A stretch of 47,375 nt of DNA. Origin: Cellulomonas sp. ACRRI. GTDB lineage: Bacteria; Actinomycetota; Actinomycetes; Actinomycetales; Cellulomonadaceae. Under the pieces are notes generated by a model that searched no databases, was not told where the DNA came from, and was given only the letters and a program-made list of their open reading frames with translations. The DNA is taken from assembly GCF_022346185.1 (NCBI RefSeq), contig NZ_JAKRMS010000016.1, positions 1-47,375 on the forward strand, written 5' to 3'. The translations under genes were made by a program, and so were the position numbers. Numbering within the stretch: the first letter of the stretch is position 1; each line of letters starts with the position of its first letter. Shown here in pieces: positions 24,631-32,007 of this stretch.

Positions 24631-25617
24631 TCACCGCCCGTTGAGGGCGCGCTGCTCCGCCAGGTCGTTCTCCACCATCATGCCGACGAGCTGGGCGAAG
24701 CCGACCTGCGGCTCCCAGCCGAGCACGTCCTTGGCCTTGGCCGGGTCGCCGATGAGCAGGTCGACCTCCGCCGGGCGCATGAACGCCGGGTCCTGCTTGA
24801 CGTAGGGGGCCCAGTCGGTGATGCCGACGTGCGCGAACGCGGCGTCGAGCAGCTCGCCGATCGAGTGGGTCTCGCCCGTCGCCACGACGTAGTCGTCGGC
24901 CTGGTCCTGCTGCAGCATCCGCCACATCGCCTCGACGTAGTCCCCGGCGAAGCCCCAGTCGCGCTTGGCGTCCAGGTTGCCCAGGGTCACGTGGTCCTGC
25001 AGGCCCAGCGAGATGCGCGCGACGGCCTGCGACACCTTGCGGGTGACGAACTCCGGGCCGCGGCGGGGCGACTCGTGGTTGAACAGGATGCCGGAGGACG
25101 CGTGCATCCCGTAGGACTCGCGGTAGTTGATCGTCATGTAGTGGCCGAACACCTTGGCCACGCCGTACGGCGAGCGGGGCCACAGCAGCGTCGACTCGCG
25201 CTGCGGGACCTCCTGCACCTTGCCGAACATCTCGGAGGAGGACGCCTGGTAGAACCGCACCTTGCTCGCGTCGTCGCCGGCGTACAGGCGCACGGCCTCG
25301 AGGATGTTGAGCACGCCCTTGCCGGTCACGTCGCTCGTCAGCTGCGCGTTCTCCCACGAGTACGCGACGAACGAGATGGCGCCGAGGTTGTAGACCTCGT
25401 CGGGCTGCGAGGTGTTGAGCGCGCGGATCAGGCTCGACATGTCGGTCAGGTCGCCCGTGAGGAGCTGGACGCCGGGCACGGTGCGCCGCACGAGGTCGAG
25501 CTTCGGGTTGTTCTGGCCGCGGATCAGGCCGTAGACCTCGTAGCCCTTCGAGAGCAGCAGCTCGCTCAGGTAGAGGCCGTCCTGGCCGGTGATGCCGGTG
25601 ATGAGTGCGCGGGGCAT
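24631..25617 (-). CDS. gmd: GDP-mannose 4,6-dehydratase
   Basis: A 328-residue SDR enzyme that makes GDP-4-dehydro-6-deoxy-D-mannose, the precursor of GDP-D-rhamnose, GDP-L-fucose and related donors. It has TGITGQDGLYLSELLL near the N-terminus, the Ser/Glu/Tyr/Lys catalytic set (SSSEMFG with Glu129; Tyr151 and Lys155 in SPYGVAK) and the NHESPRRGPEFVTRKVSQA substrate segment. The length is typical. The ATG at 25617 is the first gene of an operon with the paralogue and the GT2-GT4 fusion. Its -10 TATGCT is read leftward at 25658-25663. No fucose synthetase or Rmd is in the window. Confidence 0.9.
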   Translation of the reverse strand: MPRALITGITGQDGLYLSELLLSKGYEVYGLIRGQNNPKLDLVRRTVPGVQLLTGDLTDMSSLIRALNTSQPDEVYNLGAISFVAYSWENAQLTSDVTGKGVLNILEAVRLYAGDDASKVRFYQASSSEMFGKVQEVPQRESTLLWPRSPYGVAKVFGHYMTINYRESYGMHASSGILFNHESPRRGPEFVTRKVSQAVARISLGLQDHVTLGNLDAKRDWGFAGDYVEAMWRMLQQDQADDYVVATGETHSIGELLDAAFAHVGITDWAPYVKQDPAFMRPAEVDLLIGDPAKAKDVLGWEPQVGFAQLVGMMVENDLAEQRALNGR

Positions 25618-25657
25618 GGCTCTCGGATTCCTGTCGACGGTCGGGTGGCGGTGCACG

Positions 25658-25726
25658 AGCATATCGGGCCGTCCCCGACCGCGCGGACGCCGGGCCCCGG
25701 ATGCGCGCAGGCCCGTCACCTAGGAT
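25658..25726. promoter_or_regulatory. Divergent promoters of the gmd operon and the FkbM-exporter operon
   Basis: Leftward, TATGCT (25658-25663) gives a leader of about 35 bases before gmd. Rightward, TAGGAT (25721-25726) lies 6 bases before the GTG at 25733, so the FkbM gene is probably leaderless. The two -10 elements are 57 bases apart and do not form an inverted repeat, unlike the other divergent pairs. Confidence 0.5.
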
Positions 25727-25732
25727 GCCCGG

Positions 25733-26707
25733 GTGACTGCGCAGACCTTCGTGTCGTACGGCCAGAACCGCGAGGACGTCGTGCTCCGGCGCGCGCTGCG
25801 GGACGTGGCGACGGGCTCCTACGTGGACGTCGGCGCGAACGACCCGCGGCTGTACTCGCTGACCCGCGGGTTCTACGACCAGGGCTGGAGCGGCATCACC
25901 GTCGAGCCCGTGCCGGCGTTCGCCGAGGCGCACCGCCGCGAGCGCCCGCGCGACACGCTCGTCGAGGCGGCGGTCACGGACCGGGACATCGAGAGCATCA
26001 CGCTGCACGTCATCGGCGACACCGGCCTGTCGACGCTGGTGGACGACGTGAGCGAGCGGCACGCCCGCGACGGCTGGGAGAGCCGCGACGTCACGGTCCC
26101 CGCCAAGTCGCTCGACCGGGTCCTCGAGGAGGCAGGCTGGGAGGGCCGCGACATCCACTTCGTCTCGGTCGACGTCGAGGGCGCCGAGCCCGAGGTGCTG
26201 CGCTCGTTCGACCTGCGCCGGTGGCGGCCGTGGATCCTGGTGGTGGAGTCCACCGCGCCGCGCAGCACCGAGCAGACGCACCACGAGTGGGAGCCGGGGG
26301 TGCTGGAGGCCGGCTGGGTGCCGTGCCTGTTCGACGGTCTGTCCCGCTACTACGCCTCGCCGGACCACCCCGAGCTCGTCGAGCTGCTGTCGTACCCGGC
26401 GTGCCCGCTGGACGAGTTCGACACGGACGCGGACCGGCAGCGGCGCGAGACGATCGAGCGCCAGCAGCGCGAGCTGGCGGAGCGGGACGAGCGCCTGCAC
26501 CGCGCGACCGCCGAGACGGTGCGCTGGCGCACCGCCGCCCTGACCCGCTGGGCCGTGGGCGCCGGGGCGGCCCCGGACCGCGCGGCGCACGAGGCGGCGC
26601 GCGCGGCGCACCTCGAGTCGGAGCTGGCCGCGACCCGCGCCACCCTGTCCTGGCGCGTCACGGCACCGCTGCGCGCCGTGCGCCGCGGCGGCCGGGCGGC
26701 CCGGTGA
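25733..26707 (+). CDS. FkbM family methyltransferase with C-terminal coiled coil
   Basis: A 324-residue cytoplasmic SAM methyltransferase. The FkbM core has VDVGAND (31-37) and SVDVEGAEPEVLRSFDL (145-161). Residues 232-268 are a charged coiled coil, and the tail carries ESELAATRATLSWRVTAPLR (295-314), then basic residues that may bind the membrane. The same tail follows the coiled coil in the giant protein at 42. It opens an operon of two GT4 genes and an ABC exporter. By analogy with WbdD, it could O-methylate the glycan end to stop growth, with the coiled coil fixing chain length. The GTG start is 6 bases below the -10. Confidence 0.85.
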   Translation: MTAQTFVSYGQNREDVVLRRALRDVATGSYVDVGANDPRLYSLTRGFYDQGWSGITVEPVPAFAEAHRRERPRDTLVEAAVTDRDIESITLHVIGDTGLSTLVDDVSERHARDGWESRDVTVPAKSLDRVLEEAGWEGRDIHFVSVDVEGAEPEVLRSFDLRRWRPWILVVESTAPRSTEQTHHEWEPGVLEAGWVPCLFDGLSRYYASPDHPELVELLSYPACPLDEFDTDADRQRRETIERQQRELAERDERLHRATAETVRWRTAALTRWAVGAGAAPDRAAHEAARAAHLESELAATRATLSWRVTAPLRAVRRGGRAAR

Positions 26708-28230
26708 CCGCCCCGACGACCGAGGCGGTCGCCGAGGCCCGGACCCGCGCCCTGCTCGCGCAGCGACTGCGCGCGGGCGCGGAGGCCGTGCTGGCGGACG
26801 CCCCGGCCCCCGACCCCGATCCCGCGCGCGACGCCGACGCCTGCCTCACGGCGCTGGTGGCCGAGCTCGTCCGGGAGCCCGGCGCCGAGCTGATCTGGCT
26901 CCTGCTGACGCTGCTCGCGGGCGCCTACCCGTCGGCCGACGACGTCCGGGACGTGCGGCGCGCGCTCGACCTGGAGGACGTCCAGGGGGTCACGCTGCGG
27001 CTGCTGGACCGGGCGCACGACCTCGCGACCGCCCGCCGCGGGCACGACCGCGAGGCGGTCGTCACCTCCGGCGTCGTCGTCGACGTCGACATGTGCGCGC
27101 GGTTCGACTTCCACAACGGCATTCAGCGCGTGGCCCGGGAGGTCGCGCGCCGCTGGGCCGTGGACCGCGAGGTCACGTTCGTGGCGTGGACCGAGACCGC
27201 CGCGGCCCTGCGCACCCTGACGGATCGCGAGGCGGACCGTGCGCTGCGCTGGCGGGACTCCGACCGCGCCGCCACCGGCCTGGTCGAGGAGGAGGACGCG
27301 GACGCCGCGGCCCGGCCGCTCGTCGTGCCCTGGCGCGCGCGGGTCGTGCTGCTCGAGGTCCCGCTCCCCGACGTCCGGTGCTCCCGGCTCGCCGCCCTCG
27401 CGGAGCTGTCGGGGTCGACCCTGGACGGCATCGGCTACGACGCGATCCCGCTGATCAGCGCGGACATCCGCCCCCTGGGCGAGCCGAACGGGTTCGTCAC
27501 GTACCTCACGGCGGTCAAGCACGCGCGCCGGGTCGCGGGGATCAGCGCCTCGGCCGCCGAGGAGTTCCGCGGCTTCGCGCACGCCCTCGCGGCGCAGGGC
27601 CTGCCCGGGCCGGACGTCGTCGAGGTCACGCTGCCGACCAGCGTCCCGGACGCCCCCGCGGGCGAGCCGCGGACCGAACCCGCGCGGCCGTTCGTGCTCA
27701 GCGTGGGGCGCCTGGAGCCGCACAAGAACCACGCGGCGCTGCTGCAGGCCGCCGAGCGGCTCTGGGACGAGGGCGCCGACTTCGAGCTGTGCCTGGTCGG
27801 GGGCCCCGGCTGGGACCTGGACGACTCCCCCGCGGTCGCGACGATCCGCCGGCTCGAGCGCGCCGGCCGCCCGGTCACGTGGCGGCGCGGCGTGGGCGAC
27901 CAGGAGATGTGGCGCCTCATCCGCACCGCCTCCTGCACGGCCTTCGTGTCGCTGCACGAGGGCTACGGCCTGCCGGTGGCGGAGTCGCTCGCCTGCGGCA
28001 CGCCGGTGCTGACCACGCGCTACGGCAGCCAGGGCCAGATCGCCGCCGCGGGCGGCTGCCTGACCGTCGACCCGCGGGACGACGACGACGTGCTCGCCGG
28101 CCTGCGCCGGATGGTCACGGACGCCGACCTGCGTGCCCGGCTGCGCGCGGAGGCCGCCGCCCGGCCCGCGCAGACCTGGGACCACTACGCCCGCGAGCTG
28201 TGGGCCACCCTGCTCGGAGGTGCCGCGTGA
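26704..28230 (+). CDS. GT4 family glycosyltransferase with N-terminal helical domain
   Basis: A 508-residue protein. Residues 1-115 form a helical region unusual for GT4 enzymes (ACLTALVAELVREPGAELIW and LRLLDRAHDLATA). GT4 follows: FDFHNGIQRVAREVA at the acceptor side, SVGRLEPHKNHAALLQAAER, and the E-x7-E motif in HEGYGLPVAESLACG. It is a paralogue of the next gene over its whole length, including the helical part. The GTG start overlaps the FkbM stop as GTGA, and its own stop overlaps the next GTG. Its place just before the exporter suggests it builds the exported chain. Confidence 0.85.
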   Translation: MTAPTTEAVAEARTRALLAQRLRAGAEAVLADAPAPDPDPARDADACLTALVAELVREPGAELIWLLLTLLAGAYPSADDVRDVRRALDLEDVQGVTLRLLDRAHDLATARRGHDREAVVTSGVVVDVDMCARFDFHNGIQRVAREVARRWAVDREVTFVAWTETAAALRTLTDREADRALRWRDSDRAATGLVEEEDADAAARPLVVPWRARVVLLEVPLPDVRCSRLAALAELSGSTLDGIGYDAIPLISADIRPLGEPNGFVTYLTAVKHARRVAGISASAAEEFRGFAHALAAQGLPGPDVVEVTLPTSVPDAPAGEPRTEPARPFVLSVGRLEPHKNHAALLQAAERLWDEGADFELCLVGGPGWDLDDSPAVATIRRLERAGRPVTWRRGVGDQEMWRLIRTASCTAFVSLHEGYGLPVAESLACGTPVLTTRYGSQGQIAAAGGCLTVDPRDDDDVLAGLRRMVTDADLRARLRAEAAARPAQTWDHYARELWATLLGGAA

Positions 28231-29783
28231 GCCTGGTCCGACGCGTGACGGGGCGCGTGCGCTCCGCCCTGCACCCGCAGCCCGAGGTCCCCGACGGGGC
28301 CTGGGACCGGCGCGTCGCCACCCTGGTGGACGTGCTCGCGCAGGACGCCGGCGCCGGCGGGGGCCCGGGCGCCGACCCGGAGGCCCGGCTGCTGCGCCTG
28401 CTCGCCGACGCCTCCGAGGCCCAGGTGTGGCTGGCCCTGGCGGTGCTCTCCGCCCGGCTGCCCGCCCCCGCCGAGGTGGTCACCGTGCGGCGCGCCGCCC
28501 GCACCGCCGGCCCGGCCGCGATCCTGCGGGCCGCGCGCGACGCCACCACCGAGGCGAGCGCGCGGCGCGAGGTGCGGGTCCTGCGCGACCGCACGCTCGT
28601 CGACATGGGCGACCTGGTCCTGTTCCCCCTCGGCACCGGCATCCAGCGCGTCGCCCGGAACGTCGGCCGCGTCTGGCGCGACCGGCACGACGTCACGGCG
28701 GTCGCCTGGACGCCGGAGCTCGACGCGCTGCGGGCGCTCACGGCCGCCGAGCGGGACCGTGCGCTCGCCGGCGACGACGCGCCGGTGGTGGTGGACGTGA
28801 CCCGGCCCGACGACGCGGCGCCGGTCGTCGTCGTCCCGTGGGGCGGCCGCTACCTGCTGCCGGAGCTCGCGATCCAGGTGCGGCGCTGCGCCGCCCTGCA
28901 CGGGCTCGCCGCGCACTCCCCCACGCGGTGCGGCGTCATCGGCTTCGACCTCGTCCCGATCACCTCCGCCGAGACGTCCGCCGAGGGCTTCGCGGCGGTG
29001 TTCGCGCTCAACCTGGCGGCGGTGGCGGAGTTCGACGCGGTGGCGGCGATCTCCGACGCGGCCGCGACGGAGTACGAGGGGTGGCGGCGGATGCTCGGCG
29101 GCGCGGGCCTGCCCGGCCCTCGCGTCGAGGCCGTCGGGCTGCCCGCGCACGCCCCGGAGCCGACCGAGGCCGACCTGGCCGAGGCCCGTGACCGGTTCAC
29201 GGTCGGCGGGCAGCCGCTCGTGCTGTGCGTCGGCAGCCACGAGCCGCGCAAGAACCACCTGGCGGTCCTGCACGCGGCCGAGCTGCTCTGGCGGCGCGGG
29301 CACCGGTTCACGCTGACGTTCGTCGGCGGCAACTCGTGGAACAGCGAGGCCTTCTCCCGGCGGCTCGGCGAGCTGCAGGGCGCCGGCCGCCCGGTCGAGT
29401 CCGTCAGCCGGCTGGACGACCGCCTGCTGTGGGCGGCCTACCGGGTGGCGCACTGCACGGTGTTCCCCTCGCTGAACGAGGGCTTCGGCCTCCCGGTGGC
29501 CGAGTCGGTCGCCGCCGGCACCCCCGCGCTGGCGTCCGACTTCGGCAGCATGCGCGAGATCGCCGCCCGCGGCGGGGTCCTCCTGGTCGACCCGCGGGAC
29601 GACCACGCCGTGGCCGACGGCCTCGAGCGGCTGCTCACCGACGACGCGCTGCACGCGCGGCTGACGGCGGACGCCGCGGCCGCGCCGGAGACGTCGTGGG
29701 AGGAGTACGCGGAGCGGGTCTGGGACGTGCTGACCGGAGCCACCGCGGCCGCCGTGACCGGGTCCGCCGGTGAGCGCGAGTAG
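28227..29783 (+). CDS. GT4 family glycosyltransferase, paralogue of the preceding gene
   Basis: A 518-residue GT-B enzyme with the same architecture as its neighbour. An N-terminal helical region includes LLRLLADASEAQVWLALAVL. The GT4 part has LGTGIQRVARNVGRVWR, CVGSHEPRKNHLAVLHAAEL and the E-x7-E motif in NEGFGLPVAESVAAG. The GTG start overlaps the previous stop (GTGA) with GGAGG 7 bases upstream. The pair reads as a tandem duplication that may have given two linkages of one repeat. Its TAG lies within the -10 (TAGTCT) of the transporter genes, so the end of the coding region doubles as promoter. Confidence 0.85.
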   Translation: MSLVRRVTGRVRSALHPQPEVPDGAWDRRVATLVDVLAQDAGAGGGPGADPEARLLRLLADASEAQVWLALAVLSARLPAPAEVVTVRRAARTAGPAAILRAARDATTEASARREVRVLRDRTLVDMGDLVLFPLGTGIQRVARNVGRVWRDRHDVTAVAWTPELDALRALTAAERDRALAGDDAPVVVDVTRPDDAAPVVVVPWGGRYLLPELAIQVRRCAALHGLAAHSPTRCGVIGFDLVPITSAETSAEGFAAVFALNLAAVAEFDAVAAISDAAATEYEGWRRMLGGAGLPGPRVEAVGLPAHAPEPTEADLAEARDRFTVGGQPLVLCVGSHEPRKNHLAVLHAAELLWRRGHRFTLTFVGGNSWNSEAFSRRLGELQGAGRPVESVSRLDDRLLWAAYRVAHCTVFPSLNEGFGLPVAESVAAGTPALASDFGSMREIAARGGVLLVDPRDDHAVADGLERLLTDDALHARLTADAAAAPETSWEEYAERVWDVLTGATAAAVTGSAGERE

Positions 29784-29786
29784 TCT
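29781..29786 (+). promoter_or_regulatory. -10 element of the wzm-wzt exporter genes
   Basis: TAGTCT overlaps the stop codon of the upstream GT4 gene and would start a leader of about 42 bases before the permease ATG. The exporter can thus be transcribed both from this site and as part of the FkbM operon. Confidence 0.45.
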
Positions 29787-29834
29787 GTCCGGGCCGATCC
29801 AGCGGTCGGCCGTACCGTCGGGAGCTTGGATCGC

Positions 29835-30740
29835 ATGACCACCATCAGTGAGGCCAGGGCCGCGCGCCTCGAGCAGGAGCCGCTGCGCACGACCGGTCCG
29901 AAGCGCGGGTTCGCCCGCGGTCTGGTCGGGCAGGTCCAGGACATCTGGGCGCACCGCGAGCTGCTGGACATGCTGATCCGGCGCGAGCTGAAGGCCCGGT
30001 ACAAGGACAGCGCGCTGGGCTTCGTGTGGAGCTTGATGCGCCCGCTCGCGATGCTGCTGATCTACTACATCGCGCTGGGCAAGTTCCTCGGCGCGGCGCG
30101 GTCGATCCCCGACTTCGCGATCTACATCTACACCGGCCTGACCGCGTGGGGGCTGTTCTCGGAGGCGGTGTCCACCGGCACCGCGTCGATCGTCGGCAAC
30201 TCGGGTCTGATCAAGAAGGTCTACCTGCCGCGCGAGATCTTCCCGCTCGCCGCGCTGGGCTCGGCGCTGTTCAACTTCGCGATCCAGCTGGTGATCCTGT
30301 TCGCCGCGACCATCGCGGTGGGCAAGGTGCCGACCGGCACGCGCTGGGGCTACCTGCCGCTGTCGCTCGCGGTCATCGTCGTCACCGCGCTGGGCTGGGC
30401 CCTGCTGCTGTCCGCGGTGAACGTGTACCTGCGTGACATCCAGTACCTGGTCGAGATCGCCATCATGATCTTCTTCTGGGCGTCCCCGATCGCGTACTCG
30501 TGGGCCCTGGTGAGCGGCGAGATCGGTGCCGGCTGGCTCCGCGAGCTCTACCTCACGAACCCCATCACGATCGCGATCATGGGGTTCCAGCAGACGTTCT
30601 GGGTCGCGGGCAGCGACCAGCCGTACCCGCCCGACCTCGACACCCGGCTGTGGATCTGGCTCGGCGTCGGCGTCCTCTTCACCCTGATCGGCCAGCGCGT
30701 GTTCGCGCGGCTGCAGGGCAACTTCGCGCAGGAGCTCTGA
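29835..30740 (+). CDS. wzm: ABC-2 type polysaccharide export permease (Wzm)
   Basis: A 301-residue inner-membrane permease that exports an undecaprenyl-linked polysaccharide together with the ATPase. It has the ABC-2 family layout: an amphipathic N-terminal helix, LLDMLIRRELKARYKDSALG before the first membrane segment, then six hydrophobic stretches, with VYLPREIFPLAALGSALFNF in the family's middle loop. ATG 29835 was chosen because GGGAG lies 10 bases before it; the in-frame TTG at 29826 lies only a base from it. Its TGA overlaps the ATPase ATG (TGATG), coupling the two. Confidence 0.88.
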   Translation: MTTISEARAARLEQEPLRTTGPKRGFARGLVGQVQDIWAHRELLDMLIRRELKARYKDSALGFVWSLMRPLAMLLIYYIALGKFLGAARSIPDFAIYIYTGLTAWGLFSEAVSTGTASIVGNSGLIKKVYLPREIFPLAALGSALFNFAIQLVILFAATIAVGKVPTGTRWGYLPLSLAVIVVTALGWALLLSAVNVYLRDIQYLVEIAIMIFFWASPIAYSWALVSGEIGAGWLRELYLTNPITIAIMGFQQTFWVAGSDQPYPPDLDTRLWIWLGVGVLFTLIGQRVFARLQGNFAQEL

Positions 30741-31945
30741 TGGGCAGCAAGGCCACCGTCGTCGAGGTGCACGACGTCTCGAAGCGGTTCGTGATCCGCA
30801 AGGAGAAGTCCCTCAAGGAGCGGATCGTCAACTTCGGCCGCTCGAACCTCCACAAGGAGGACTTCTGGGCGCTCCGGAACATCGACCTCGACATCGAGAC
30901 CGGCACCTCCGTCGGCCTGATCGGCCCCAACGGCTCCGGGAAGAGCACGCTGCTGAAGACGATCGGCGGCATCCTGCAGCCGACGTCCGGCACCGTGCGG
31001 ACCCGCGGCCGCATGGCGGCGCTGCTCGAGCTCGGCGCCGGGTTCCACCCGGACCTGACCGGCCGCGAGAACGTCTTCCTCAACGCCTCGATCCTCGGCC
31101 TGTCCACCCAGGAGACGGAGAAGTACTTCGACGCGATCGTCGACTTCTCCGGCATCGAGCAGTTCATCGACACCCAGGTGAAGTTCTACTCCTCGGGCAT
31201 GTACGTCCGCCTGGCCTTCGCGGTGGCGGTGCACGTGGACCCGGACGTGCTGCTGGTGGACGAGGTGCTGGCGGTGGGCGACGAGCCGTTCCAGCGCAAG
31301 TGCATGGACCGCATCCGGACGTTCCAGCACGAGGGGCGCACGATCGTCCTCGTGACGCACGGGCTGGACCAGGTGGCCGAGGTGTGCGACCGCGCGGTCG
31401 TGCTCGAGCACGGCGTGGTCAAGGCCGACGGCGAGCCCCGGGACGCGCTGCGCGTGCTGCGCTCGGAGTTCGACCAGATGCGCGCCGCGGAGATCGAGAA
31501 GCAGCAGGCGTCCGCCTCGGCCGCGCCCGAGGAGCGGCCGCGGGCCGAGATCGTGTCCGTCGAGCTGCTGCAGGACGGCCGCCCCGTCCAGGAGGTCACC
31601 ACCGGCGCCCCGCTGTCCGTCCGCGTGACCGTGGACGCCGCCGAGCACCTCGACTCGTGGATCCTCGGCTTCGGCTTCGACTCCTCGATCGGCCAGGGCG
31701 TCTTCGGCACCAACAGCAAGCTGCTGGAGACCCCGATGCCCCCGCTCCGCGGCCGCGCGTCGTACGACTTCGCGATCCCGGCGACGCACCTCGGCGAGGG
31801 GTCGTACACGGTGCACGGCGCGATCGCCGGCCCGACCGGCGCCGAGCTGCACCGCCTGCGCGAGGGCGCGCGGCTCACCGTGGCGGCCGACGGCCGCGAG
31901 CAGGGCTTCGTGCGGCTGGACACCCGGATCGTGCCCGCCCGCTGA
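30740..31945 (+). CDS. wzt: Polysaccharide ABC exporter ATPase with C-terminal substrate-binding domain (Wzt)
   Basis: A 401-residue ABC ATPase. It has Walker A GPNGSGKST (62-70), the signature YSSGMYVRL (150-158), Walker B VLLVDEVLAVGD (170-181) and the switch His207 in VTHG. Residues 268-401 form an extra domain with beta-rich sequence matching the Wzt C-terminal carbohydrate-binding fold that in O9a-type systems recognises a modified non-reducing end before export. That is consistent with a methyl-capped polymer, since an FkbM methyltransferase heads the same operon. The ATG overlaps the permease stop by one base. A strong hairpin follows the stop. Confidence 0.88.
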   Translation: MGSKATVVEVHDVSKRFVIRKEKSLKERIVNFGRSNLHKEDFWALRNIDLDIETGTSVGLIGPNGSGKSTLLKTIGGILQPTSGTVRTRGRMAALLELGAGFHPDLTGRENVFLNASILGLSTQETEKYFDAIVDFSGIEQFIDTQVKFYSSGMYVRLAFAVAVHVDPDVLLVDEVLAVGDEPFQRKCMDRIRTFQHEGRTIVLVTHGLDQVAEVCDRAVVLEHGVVKADGEPRDALRVLRSEFDQMRAAEIEKQQASASAAPEERPRAEIVSVELLQDGRPVQEVTTGAPLSVRVTVDAAEHLDSWILGFGFDSSIGQGVFGTNSKLLETPMPPLRGRASYDFAIPATHLGEGSYTVHGAIAGPTGAELHRLREGARLTVAADGREQGFVRLDTRIVPAR

Positions 31946-31961
31946 CCGGTCCCGGACGCGC

Positions 31962-31997
31962 GGACGGCCCGGCTCCCCTCGGGGGGCCGGGCCGTCC
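31962..31997. terminator. Bidirectional intrinsic terminator
   Basis: Perfect 12-bp inverted repeat: GGACGGCCCGGC (31962-31973) and GCCGGGCCGTCC (31986-31997), with a 12-base loop that can pair further. It lies between the convergent wzt and SpoIID-type genes. Confidence 0.75.
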
Positions 31998-32007
31998 GTC
32001 TGCCGGG

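Noticed and set aside
24166-28230. A 1354-codon plus-strand frame through the gmd genes
   Set aside because: The first 850 codons are antisense to gmd and the FkbM gene. Only the part from 26704 matches a family (GT4).
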